From: Climacium dendroides
Taxonomy: Eukaryota; Streptophyta; Bryopsida; Hypnales; Climaciaceae
Reading direction: 5' to 3'
Length of the DNA stretch: 64,000 bases
Assembly: GCA_950106755.1 (NCBI GenBank)
Contig: OX467083.1
Span: forward strand, 24,671,029 to 24,735,028
The notes below the pieces were generated by a model that had not been told where the DNA came from, ran no database searches, and saw nothing but the letters and a program-made list of their open reading frames with translations. A program made the position numbers and the translations under genes. Below are positions 46,516-58,000 of the stretch, in pieces. Each line of letters begins with the position of its first letter. The stretch's first letter is position 1.

Positions 46516-48547
46516 GCATAATATTCATGCCCATGTTCTTGCAAAATGGTATCACATATTCCATAACAAACAAGCATCAAGGTAGAAACACACATATGTG
46601 ATGAACATGTGATAATCACCTAATAAACCAATTTTTAATTTCAAAAATGGTTTAAATTGTCATCTACACAATATTATATTGGTATTTGTAACCCAAGGGT
46701 TGAAATTGTTCTAAACATCTTAACCAACTTAAACACCCCTAAATGATACACTTGCTAATACTAATGATCATTGAAATATTTTCAAAACTAAAATTTATTC
46801 ACTTACAAAGGGTTGCATACTTTCAAATCCAATTCACTTTGTTGCTAAAATTATAATAAAATTGTTCCACGAGGAGATTTTCCAGTGTTCCCCTTGGTCA
46901 CAAAGACTCATGGTATGTCACTCTACATATTCAATGTCAAAACATCAACAAGTTAACCTAGCAATGCTGGGTTAACCCAAAAATTGGTCAATGGATGACT
47001 TCAAGATTATTATAGAGACGAAGGATGTACCTATTGTCCATAAATTGGATCATTTTTGGCAAAGTACTTGGTGATTGGTTTTGTCCTTTCAAAGTTAACC
47101 CTAAATTATTTGCACAATTGCAAGCACTAAAAAATGCAAATAGCGTTTTCATAGTTAAAAATATATGGCATACCTGCTCAAATTTCAATGCTTCTCCAAG
47201 AGGGAGTTTGAAACCATCATCAATGACTGCCTTATACTTCAGCACAAGGTTCTCTCGATTCTTGAGAATAGCTTCGGCAATGCCTCTCGCTGCTCCTAAA
47301 AGTTCCGAGGGGGCATCCACACAGTTCACTAATCCCCATTTCTCAGCTGTTTGTGCATCTAAAGACGCAGCTGTTAGCGAGACTTCCCGTGCTCTGTAAG
47401 GACCTATCGCACGTTGCAACCTCTGTGACAACCCCCATGACGGAAACATTCCAAATCTGCGAAATGAAACAGTCCTTATTCTGATCAAGCACCACCATTC
47501 ATAAGAGAATCACAACACTCCCAAAATACAAAAAGGTTTGGCCTGCCTCGATATACTCAATGATCGGCAGATGTTTCAAAGTGTTATCCTTAACCCCAAA
47601 GGACTAAGGACTCATGGTTTGAAAATGACAAATTCAATTTAAAATATAACTCAGATGGGACCCTATAACATCAAACTATATCAGTGAAGAATATTTCATG
47701 CATTGGTCAATAAGTAAATAAAACTGGACAACAAAAAGTTCCCATTCCTGTGAAATATTCCACATTCTTCAACAAAACAGAAGGAAATCTCTGATGAGGT
47801 ACTAAGCACCTACTTGGCATGGGTGTCGATGAATTTTGCGGCAGTACTGGCCACCAAAATGTCACACCCTAGCACAATCTCGAAGCTTGCTATGGTGCAA
47901 TGGCCATTAATTGCATCAATGATAGGCTTCTGGCATTTTTGCATCTGGATCAAAGTGTCAGTTGCCTTGGTCTTCATATCATCCTTGAACACATTCGCAG
48001 CTGCTGTCAAATCCACCAAAAAAAATGGTGCTTAGTCTAGTGGTATAAAAGATTTGAGTATAGTGTAGTTTAGTTTCAAGCTCAAGCATATTGTAAGGTA
48101 GGAACCCATTTGCATGGGTCCTATTTACAAGTGCCATCAAAATATGTAACTCGTAAGAAATTAGATACTCCTAGATTTTGTCACAATCAATGGTGCTCAC
48201 ACGAGATACATCAAAATATGCAATATTCAAAATGGTTTAGGATAGTCTAGGCTCATCATTGGGATCCTACTACAAACTTCAACATTTATAAATATATTCA
48301 TAGAATATCCAAATAAGACATATTTTAGTTTCTTGTAATCCTCAATAAAAAGGGGGAAGAACCGCCAAAAATAAATTATACTCTAACAAGGAAGTTTAGA
48401 AAGGTCCTTAACCACTTTGGTAGAGAAAGCTCTCCCAGCGTGAGTGAAAGTGAGGGCATTGAGTGCTTGCGCTCTAAATAGAGCAATGGTGGCAATGCCA
48501 TTGCTAGACTTCTCTACCACAATTAGCTTCTCCTTCTCATTTGCCAT
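46284..48547 (-). pseudogene. Enoyl-CoA hydratase pseudogene (peroxisomal ECHIA-like)
   Basis: Relics of a crotonase-family beta-oxidation enzyme. Pieces in order: an N-terminal exon-like ORF 48383-48547 (LIVVEKSSNGIATIALFRAQ...LNALT); exon 47814-about 48020 (VDLTAAANVFKDD ... FEIVLGCDILVAS... KFIDTHAK); exon 47174-47456 (FGMFPSWGLSQRLQ... LVNCVD... LGEALKFEQ); and a last exon at 46284-46538 (EHGHEYYANMKPEEFVEEFV...). Evidence of decay: the exon that should carry the AFCSG oxyanion segment is not found between 48020 and 48383; the second oxyanion segment reads TIASFE where relatives have a TAGFE-type loop; no AG precedes the last exon in frame (gcaa/GAA, apparently a mutated acceptor); and the last exon is inflated by a 78-bp repeat. 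The two central exons still have intact splice sites and frame, so loss may be recent. A live but very divergent gene is the less likely alternative. Confidence 0.72.
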
Positions 48548-50175
48548 TGTAAGAGATACCTACAAGTCTTCAAGAAAATTGTCAAAATTGAACTAAAACT
48601 CAATTTGCTCTATGCAGTCCAAGAATTGCATTTGGCAACTACTCAACAAAGAACATGTTAGCATCATCAGAAGAGAAAAGAGTGGCTACCAGATGTCCAA
48701 AGTTCACTTGTCTCCTTAACCCCTAAAAACCAAAGGATTGACAGTCAGAAAAACATAATCAAAATGTAATTATTATTATTATTTTTTGTGCAAAAACATA
48801 ATTAAGATGAGGCAAAATTGTATATCATTAGAATTAGTGCAGAACATTGCATGAATTGGTCAAGGAATAAATAAAATTGATAGTTACCAGTGCTCAAAAA
48901 TAGCTGGAAAAATATGAGCCCTACTTTGATTTCAACTTCTTTGGTGCTTTGCTGATCAAACCATACATCTATAGTGTCACTCAATGACATTCAGGTAGTC
49001 ACCTTAAACCAATGAAAACTGTCACATACTAAGATTCCATTTGAGCAAAGTGCATTTTAATAATCTTCTCATGTGAGACTGTAAGAAGGTCCGAATATGC
49101 ATATTCTAGTGCATAGTTTTGAGAAAGACACCATGCTGACTTCGAAAATTCACAACCAAATCAACGAAATTCCAAAAATTATAACTAATGACTTCCAATT
49201 GGATTTCCATTTGCTCTTGGAAACAACCAAAAAATTTCAAACCTAATTCTCATCAGATGCAATTAGGTCAGATCCATGTCTGGGAACTTGCCGTAGCTCC
49301 CTTTGATACCGTCTGATGATTAATTTCCAGTACAAAACTAATGAATTTCAAGCTGAAGCCTGCGAGCTGAAGCCTTTCAATTGTAAACCACACCCTCAAT
49401 TCGAAGGTTCCCCTCCATTACAACAAATCTGAGCCTCATTTTAATCTACATTGCAGACTCTGTATTTCAAAATCTAATTTCGAGGAGTTCAACAAGTCAT
49501 TATGCTATCTTAGAATTAGAGGCTTACAAATCGGTTATTTACACTAGAATTTCACTTAAAAAAAGACCGCACACCCTCGACCAAATTGTGCCTACAACGA
49601 AACCCTACAACCGACCCCATTCTCGCACACAAATCAAGAGCCACGTCGCAACAAAGCCAGACAAAGGATACCGCAAGAAGAACAGTTCACGATGCACGAA
49701 CAACAAATCGGGAATTCTGAGGTTACGTACTTAAAAGGAGTCGTGATTCAGCGATGCCCTCACCACCTCACGCCAAATTGGACCGGAACGAGCAGACCGC
49801 TGATGGAATTCAAAGCAGGCTTGTGATCACCACACTGTTTTTTGCGATCCAACATCAATGCAAGTTTACAACAAATCCACAGCTACATACGAAACCAGCA
49901 GAATTGGAGCATGTTCGGCGTCAGCGTTCCCTAGCGGCGCCGATGTTCCCCTTCAGGGGAGCGTCACTCTTTGCCCGTAGAAAGGATGATTGCCTGCTTC
50001 ATCAGATTTTGAAAGCCAACCGCCAAGCGTCACTGCTAAACCGCCCCCGCCCCCGTCCCCAAGGGAACTTTTTCTTGTCCCCCCAATTCCCCCAGTGTGT
50101 CAAGAAGGGAAAGGTCTCCCGTTGCACTCCAAGAACTGAAATGGCAGCTGCTCCTCCCTCCCTCCCACCCATGTC
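48548..50175. other. Spacer with fragments of a second TTAACCCC repeat family
   Basis: A unit beginning TTAACCCCTAAAAACC at 48716 (blocks: cattgcatgaattggtcaaggaataaataaaa, gctcaaaaatagctgg, atatgagccc) is related to sequence from 47590 (inside the hydratase pseudogene intron) and from 51436-51623. Bases 49560-50170 are GC-richer. A 164-codon ORF at 49754-50248 (+) has no family signature and I do not call it. Confidence 0.4.
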
Positions 50176-50457
50176 TTGCAAGCATCTCCTCACTTCAATC
50201 TTTCTATACTACCAGTCATTGCAGCTCTTGGCAAGGGAGCTTTTGTAGCTTTTGTAGCTTTCGAAAAGACTGATGGAGTGGATACAGAACTTGGTCAACT
50301 AGCGCTTGAGGTTGGAAAATCTTCCCTCTCGAAAAGGTTGGTTCGTACCTATCTCCTCCGTTTGCTGTCAATCTTGCGCAGTTTTATTTTTCCAGCGTGT
50401 TCTTTTTTGCCTGCATTCGGCATGGTTTGTGCAAGTGGAGAGGTTGGGTTGGGTTAG
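50176..50457 (+). other. Unrecognised 93-codon ORF
   Basis: The ORF starts MQASPHFNLSILPVIAALGK and contains a small Ala/Val/Phe-rich hydrophobic stretch (GAFVAFVAFEKTDGVDTELG). A GT donor-like site (aaaag/gttggt) follows the best part at about 50338, so it might be a first exon. No downstream exon was found, and it runs into the convergent coiled-coil pseudogene. Low support. Confidence 0.15.
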
Positions 50458-50459
50458 GC

Positions 50460-50900
50460 TCATGCAGCTAGTTCAATCCTTGCGTGACCTTGGGTAGCAG
50501 GGAACTGAAATGTTTTAGATGATTGGGGTTCAGCATTCTTCAGCTTCGTCTCCAACTCCTTGATGGCACTTTTATTCCTATCCTCGACAATCTTCAATTT
50601 CAACTCCAGCTCCGTAGCTTCTCACCAGCAGCTTGAACATTCTTTTTCATCTCCACGTTCTCTTTCTCAAGGACGTCAATTTTCTGCTTACGCTCTCTCT
50701 TCACTTTGTTCGCCTTCTCAGTCTCACGATTTGCTAATTCAAATGCTTCCTCGCAGTCTTTCAATTGCACTCTAAGCTCGGAATTTTCATTTTTCAAGGT
50801 TCTAATTTCCTACAGCAGCGCAAATTCCTGTCTTAATCGAACACGGCGAAGCTTAATTGGAGCTATCTTAGACCGGGCCTATCTTTTCCTTCACTAGTAT
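50460..50900 (-). pseudogene. Intronless coiled-coil protein pseudogene
   Basis: On the minus strand a continuous coiled-coil reading can be followed from about 50880 down to 50460 without introns. Segments read ARSKIAPIKLRRVRLRQEFA, then EIRTLKNENSELRVQLKDCE, then KRERKQKIDVLEKENVEMKK and, in another frame, ELELKLKIVEDRNKSAIKEL to a stop at 50460-50462. It is broken by at least two in-frame stops (one at the CTG-CTG-TAG-GAA position near 50811, where CAG would keep the frame) and one frameshift near 50617. Heptad-like charged sequence and absence of introns suggest a retrocopy or exon fragment of a larger coiled-coil gene. It does not obviously match the coiled coil of the gene at 52-60 kb. 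The parent is unknown. Confidence 0.55.
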
Positions 50901-52065
50901 GAGAATGAAATCATGAGGTTTTGATGTTGCGAGAATTGGGTGGAACCATCAGTTGGTTGCCTTCTCTTCAAGCGTACCGAAGAAATTGAGGTTTAGACAT
51001 GTCACTTAGAATAGAAACTCCCGACACTACTTGTGAATTTATCGTTATTATTTATGCCAAATCAAGTGTGATCTGCGCAGGAAATTGAAACCCTTCGATT
51101 GATTCCCTGATTCCCTGATTCCCATCGACCCTTTTCTTTGAGCTGGTGAGGAACAATCATCATCGAACCGGCATCGAACAGGAAGGACGGGTGAATGGTG
51201 CAAGTTGACTGATGATGATTATTCTTCCTTTCGCCATGAACATCTCCATGGCTGAAAGAACATTGCAAGAGGTTAGTCCTTGATCTCCACTCAACCAAAA
51301 CCCTTACAACGAACGGCACCTTCTGGCTCAAAGTCTTCAACAGCGCTTCACAGTTCACTGCCACATTAAAATTTAGAGTACAGCAGTGCGATTCAACAAA
51401 GGCAAGGTGAGAGATTACAGTGTGAGGTTGACCTGTTAACCCCTGGAGGACTGCGATTTCATGGTTTTAAAATGATCAATTTGATTGATCATAACGTGAA
51501 AAATACAAAGCGGACAGGGCTGACTTTTATATCACCAGGAATAACATAAAAACTGACCAAAAGCTCAAAAGTGCTAAGAAAATATGAGGCCCAACTTGGG
51601 CCTCTTGGTTTATTGAGGGTCAATGAGACTGACGAAACCGTATCTCAAATGTTGCGACATGTGTCCTCGTTGGTTGCAGTTGGGTAGCCCGAATGGTAAA
51701 ACTCTGCAGAAATCTGATGGACTGCCCTCTCCAGAGCGCTCAGGAAGTCCAGAACTTAATACAAGGTCTTCGCAGTGGTATTGCATTTCTAGGATCCTGC
51801 ACATTGTTTCATAGTTCAAGTTTGAACACATTATGTAAGAACCAGATTAAAGTCCCTGAAACTACAGACTCCAGTTCTATCTTGGGAGGAAAGATTTCCA
51901 GAGTGGAATCCATAATTAAAGGTATTTGAGTCCAATCAACCAAAATCTGAGTCAGCTTACAGATAGATTATGGCACGCACTGAAATCTTTTCAGTAATGT
52001 CCACATCAGCTTACTGAAATGGCACACCTCAATATTCAGATCTCGTAAATGTAAGCATATGGGAC
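50901..52065. other. Intergenic region upstream of the large coiled-coil gene
   Basis: It contains a TTAACCCCTGG... repeat unit at 51436-51623 (188 bp, right end GAGGGTCAA) and an unrecognised minus ORF (51062-51364). The last 400 bp probably include the promoter and 5' UTR of the 52,066 gene. No definite core promoter could be chosen. Confidence 0.35.
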
Positions 52066-55000
52066 ATGGACAGGAAACGAGATCACATTGCCTATGCGTC
52101 CAAGGAAGATGCTCACCAGATCGACGATTGGCCGGAGACCCGTCACAGGAAGTCTGAGGATGTTCTCGTTCGATACAAGGATACAAGAGGCAGTATGTTC
52201 CACCATTTCAATTACATCACGCTATTGGCTGTTTGTGTTGTAGCCCAGTCAGACTTCTTCTAGCCATTAACGCTTCCATGGCTTTGACATGTCTGATTCT
52301 CTGTCTTTGTTGTGCAGGCAAAGTTTTGAGAACCGTGATGGATCCGCATGCATGGTCGGACTTGCCCACAGACACGGATGATGAAATAGCTGACAACGCT
52401 ACTTCTCCTGTTTGGTAAGCTATTTGGTGACAAATTTTAGGGCTAGCACGCTGAAATAACATGGTTCGGACACCTTCATAGTTGCAACCATCAAAATGCT
52501 TGATTTTGGTGACATTGGTATGGATCTGGAAGCCGCGGTTGGAATCTTTCACACTGATTGCCTTAACTTTGCTGCGCAGGAACGGAGCTGAGGATGTAGG
52601 CTTTTCTCCCAAATCAGGGACCTCTAAAGAACTCGATATTTCCATTCAGCAGCTTATTACCACAGCTCCCAGGTACCTAATTTTTCTTGGCTCTACACAT
52701 CATGGTTTAGGGTTGTTTTCGCGTCTTTTCAAATTTATATGTCTCCAGATTTAGGCTTGGAGTGATGATGCTTAGAATTTGAAATGTGCAGAAATCTTGC
52801 GTGCGTGAAGACGCAGTCGGAGTTAGTCAACCTCCACTACTTCGCGTCAGAAGATCACTGGGAGACGGTTGCTCTGGACGGCGTGTCTCGGCAAAAGGCA
52901 GAAATATCAGATGCCGAGAAAGAGGGAGTAGTTTTCAATGCAAAGCTCCCCACACCTGTTGCATCATCACAGAATAGTCTAACATCTGCTTTTCCTGCAT
53001 TGGAAGGAGAAAGAGTTCCAGCCCTAAGGAACATCCCAGGAAGGTTGAGTCAGAAGTCACTTGATGAACAAGCTTCCATGAAAATGTCGCATCGGTATTA
53101 TACTAGCGGGGTGGATTCAAGTCGGAGGAGAAGTATCCCAAGCCTAAAAGATTCTGAAAGTGGAAAAGAGGATACTATTAAGCATTGTGGTCGGAAACGG
53201 TGTGAGAGAGCTGAGGCAGTTTACAAGTCGAACATTCGTAAATCTGAAGCAGATTCAGTGAAGGAATTGGCTGAAAGCTCCACAAGTGACGACTCAGGTT
53301 GCAGTGACGCAGAGTTCTGCAATAGCAGACATGGTGATAAGGATGTCGACGAGAGCTTCAGAGAGATGATATTGCAAAAGTATCTGGTGATGCTGCCAGG
53401 AAATGCGAAGAAAATGGTTAGAACATCTGCAGACACAAAAGAGAAGGAAGGACGATGCAAGAGTCAAGCAACCACTGGAGATCGGCAGTGCAAAAAGTTC
53501 AATGGCAAAAACTTGCATTCTGTTTCACCGTCAAGAAGGCAGAGATTCCAGTTACGAAAAAGTCCAAAGAAGAATCCATACTCATCATCGGAAGCTCCTC
53601 TTACTCGTGCAAGAGTTTCACAACCTGCAGAAGCTCTTCAGGTCAACATACTTGCAGCCAAAGTAGCACCACGAGAAGAAGAAAGTCAGACTAGGAAATC
53701 AAGCGCTCTCGTGGCTTTACTCAAAAAGTCTTGGTCCACAGGTGACTTGCATCACTCCAAAAATTTGGGCGACATTGCCACTCTCAAAGGCCATGCCCTA
53801 ACTCACAGGCAAATGGAAAAATCGCTGTTGGAGCAAGAGAAACGTACAACCGACGTCCAGTTACGTTTAGCGAAAGATTCAAAGGCTTCTCTGAGCGACG
53901 CATCACAGACATTGGCTTCAGGCGAAAGTTGCTTTGCAATGGAGAAAACGGTGGTGCAGCGTGAAGAAACGACCTATCCACAACACACATCAGAAGGACT
54001 GCCCAACTGCACAAATTTCTGCATTCGATCAGCGGAAGTCTCAACCACTGCTACAGCCAATTTGCCACAGACAAAGATCTCTGACGAAGGATTTTCATGC
54101 GGCTGCTTGAATTCTGCGTCTCTGTTGCAAGGTTCAAGCAAAACAAAACAAAATACTCAACTTGATGCTGCCTTGGAAGAGGCCGAGTACCGATGGCAAG
54201 GACATGTGGCAGAGCAAGGGCTCAGCGCTCTAGCCCGGTTTCCTGGCTCAGCTGAAACTTCCGAAGAGCCACTGATATCGAGTGCTGACGATCACTCAAC
54301 AGTTCCTTTTATGAAAATGCCTGCAGGTGGGCAAAGTGTGGATGGTGGAGAGGGAACCCACTGGATTCATGAGAACCCGATGGCAAAGGAGCAAGTGAAG
54401 CTTCATAGTAAAGGAGCAGAAAAATCGAGTGATGGCGGTAGCAACCATCGATCTTCAGCGAAACAAGCCAAGTATGACAACGGAGCAGAAGAAACGAGGA
54501 ACGGGAATCTCAAACCAAAATCCCTCGTCAAAAAGGTAAACCCCCTCAACACCATTCCATAGGCATAGTTCGCGCATGATTCCCAGTTCATTCTATCCCT
54601 AGACATATATTGTTCGTCACGAATGGTAGTCAGTGTGAATGTAGAATTATGCTTCATTAGCGTGGGCCACGTTTCATATCTGACCTGATTGTGCATTTCT
54701 TTGGATCAAAACTTCATGTGGCCTTGGCAGGTGACTGCAGTTGTCCCATTTGATTCCTGTGTGGGTGATCAAGTTCTGCCGGATGTGTCACTAGCTGGCC
54801 AACCTGCTTCCCTCACACGCTTGGAGCTTCAACATGGGGTATTCTTTTCTGTTCAATCTTTGACTGGTCTGTGAGTCTTCAATCCTCTGCCTTTCTAATG
54901 CTGATGCAAACTCTTCGGATGCTGCTATAGACATCTAAAATTGAAGATATGGAATTATATTACTTTACTCAAACACACGGCTAAAACGCTCGTGAGGGAT

Positions 55001-58000
55001 TAGCAACCTGGACAGAATCCCTTTCGTAAGTTTCTGCTACTTTGGGTTTAGTTTTGCAAGAAATTTGGAGATGCCATGCTCTTGGTTTCGACGTAGGTGG
55101 AGTCCTCCAAACACTATGTAGCTGATGAAAGGCGTCAACAAGTGAGAAACAAGAAACATCCTCCACCAGAGCAGTGCTGGGAAACTGAAAAACTGGCGCA
55201 GCAAAAGAAAGGACCCTGGGACGCAAGTCAAGAGCTTCAAAAAGAGAAACAAAACTTGTTAAAGCGTCTTCAGGTCTAGTTGGACTACTAACTCTAGTTT
55301 TTATTTCTCCCCATCTTTGTTTTGTTTCAGATGTATAATGCTTCTATATGAAAACACCGTTTCACTTTGGATTGCCTAAAATTTCAAGTGATAAATAAAC
55401 TTCAAATTAAATGCATTTCTATGAATCTCAACCATGTATGCAACTTTTATTTATTTCTGGCAGGACCTTGAAGTGGTCCTCCTTAGCAGATTGTGCTCTC
55501 ATCTTGTGCGGCAACCCAGCTACCAACTGCCTGAAATTTCTGACGAATATGCTCTCCAAGAGTAATTGACGCCATGTCCGAGAAGAGATAGCATAAACTA
55601 TGATACTATATAAGTCGTTGCCAGTACTATCATCTATAGCGGCGTATAATTATCCCGGTCCTGAAATTTCTCAGATGCGTTCAAGGCATACGAAGTGTCA
55701 TACTGACATGGGAATTTGTGTAGGAGTTGGAGGCTCATCACCCCTGCAATAGGCTGAAAGCCATGTCGGGAACAAAGGTGCAACTCACGGAAGAGGACGC
55801 CAAGAAATTGCGCCAAGAGATTTTGGAACAAGAAGCTCTTATTCGAGGCTATCAGGTGACTATGCATCACAATTTCATCTCCCATTGAACGCAATTACCT
55901 ATGTTAGGAACCTAAAATCTACGTTAGAGATTTATGCATATACAGTACCTGAAAAGTCTCATTTTTAATCCTAATGTTGTGTATTAAAGTGCCACTTGCA
56001 AACATAGACTGAGTTCTTGAACTGAACGATACATGAAACCGTCAAACAAGTTCTCAATGTCTCAACGACGTATGTGTTTTGCAAGGTTGAGAACGAGAAG
56101 GCTGTTGCCAAACTTAGAGAAGTTCAATTGGAAGCAAATCAAAAGCTTCAGGAGATGGCCAAAGAGAAAGCCCATCTTGCTTCTCAACTGGTAAACAGAC
56201 AAATGCTGGGCTACGGTACAGATTCAGCTTCCTTGCAAGAGAAACTCCAGGGTGCCTTATCCCGCGAAACAGCTCTTCGGATCGACCTTGAAAAGGTCAG
56301 TCTCAACTCACAGTGTTAATTAACCCTCAAACCCCTCCGCAGCATAAAAGTAGAGCATGTAAGCTTGTAATGAACATCCGGGTTAGAGATCTTTGATAAA
56401 TACATGAAATAAATATGAAGTGATTTCCCTTCAACAATCTGAAGTTGATTTTGATTAGATGCGAGACTCGTACATGGATCTGGAGAAGCGAGTGAAGAGG
56501 GAGGAATCAAGCAAGGTGAAGGATCTGGAGTTGAAATTGACATCGTTGCAAGAGTTGTTAGAAGCTGAGAGGCAGAGCAATTCTCAGATGGAGGGCAGAA
56601 AGCAAGCCATGATACAGCAAGAGGAGCTGATAGCTTCACTCCAGGAAACCATTTCTGCTCAGGTATCGTTTTAGTCCAGACAATTTACTATTTCTCGTGA
56701 AAAAAAATTTAAGTGACTCAATTCCGCGCAATTCACAGCGCCAAAATTGAACGCTCCTGTTCTAAAAACTAGAACTGGTGGAGATTTGAAGGCTTGAAAA
56801 GTGAGAATGTCTTGAATTTCCGTCAGCATGGCGAAATTGACGTTCTGCTTATTCCTAAAATTCGCTCACAAACAATAATAAAAGAGATCTCTTCTTTAAA
56901 GTTTATGCCATGGTTCTGATATCGGATGCCTACTGGGAGGAGGGTCTAGGGGGTTCACCAGCTATGCCAAGCATTTTGGATACGTACTCAGTAATACCTC
57001 ATATGTCTGCTTGATATAGGCCTCAAATATTCGGTCACTAACAAGCAGGCTGGAAGCCGGTGAAGGAAATGACAAAATAGAAGCTCAGTTGCAGATAGAA
57101 ACCCTTCAAAACCAGGTTCGCGAACTCTACCATGGTGATGAGCTTCAGTAACGGAAAGATCATGTCACTGTGCTCTCTGATTAGGGCAAACTCTTCATTG
57201 TGGACATGTGTAGGTCAAGCGATTGGAGGCGTCTCTTCGTGCTTCGAAAAAGGAAACCGGCCTTCATGCACTTCAGGTGTGCTGCCTGAAAGCATGCATG
57301 ATAGCATTTCACAAGAATGTTGCAACCATGACCTGCACGTTTACTAACTGAAGGACTTTGTAAACAGTGTAAATAGCACTTTGTCGTTAATTTACCTTGT
57401 TTTGTTCAGGTAATCGGAAGTTTTCTCATTTTGAAATATGAATATTGGAGTCAAAAGGTCCAATAAAATTTGACACAAAATATGTCTCGCAGGTGGCGAA
57501 GTCAGGGATGGAAGAAAACGAGACATTTCGTCGGCTGCAAACAGAGCTAATGGCGGTCCAGCGTAACGCCCTTCAAAGAGATGAGGAAACAAATAGGATA
57601 ATTCACAATCTGAAAGTTGAGAACGACAAAATAAAACATGAGTCTGCCACACGCATTCGGAACTTGAACCATCAAATTCAAACTCAGGCAAAGAGTGGCC
57701 ACTCAATATCAGAAAGTGAACTGTCTGCCCTGAATAGGGTGAAAGACCTCGAAAAACAGGTAAAGCTCATAAGGTTTCTTCCAAACCCTTGGCTTGCTCC
57801 TCGCATTTCCTTCGTATGTTTTACTCCCAACAAGTCCTTAGTTATTGTTAGCATATTTCGCAATTCTAATACATCATGTACCATACAGCAGAGTGCTATT
57901 CCTTGCATCCTTTTCACATGATATTTATAGATACACATGAGAAAAACTTTCTAAATTTTTTTGTAGTTTGCATCGAATCTCCTTGGAAATACAGCTCTTT

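Noticed and set aside
48383..48547. Complete first exon of a working enoyl-CoA hydratase
   Set aside because: The frame runs into a stop and the following segment of the family (oxyanion loop) is absent, so the locus was called a pseudogene.
49754..50248. 164-codon plus-strand ORF
   Set aside because: No recognisable domain, low-complexity Pro/Ala segments and no splice partner. It is plausibly chance in a GC-richer stretch.
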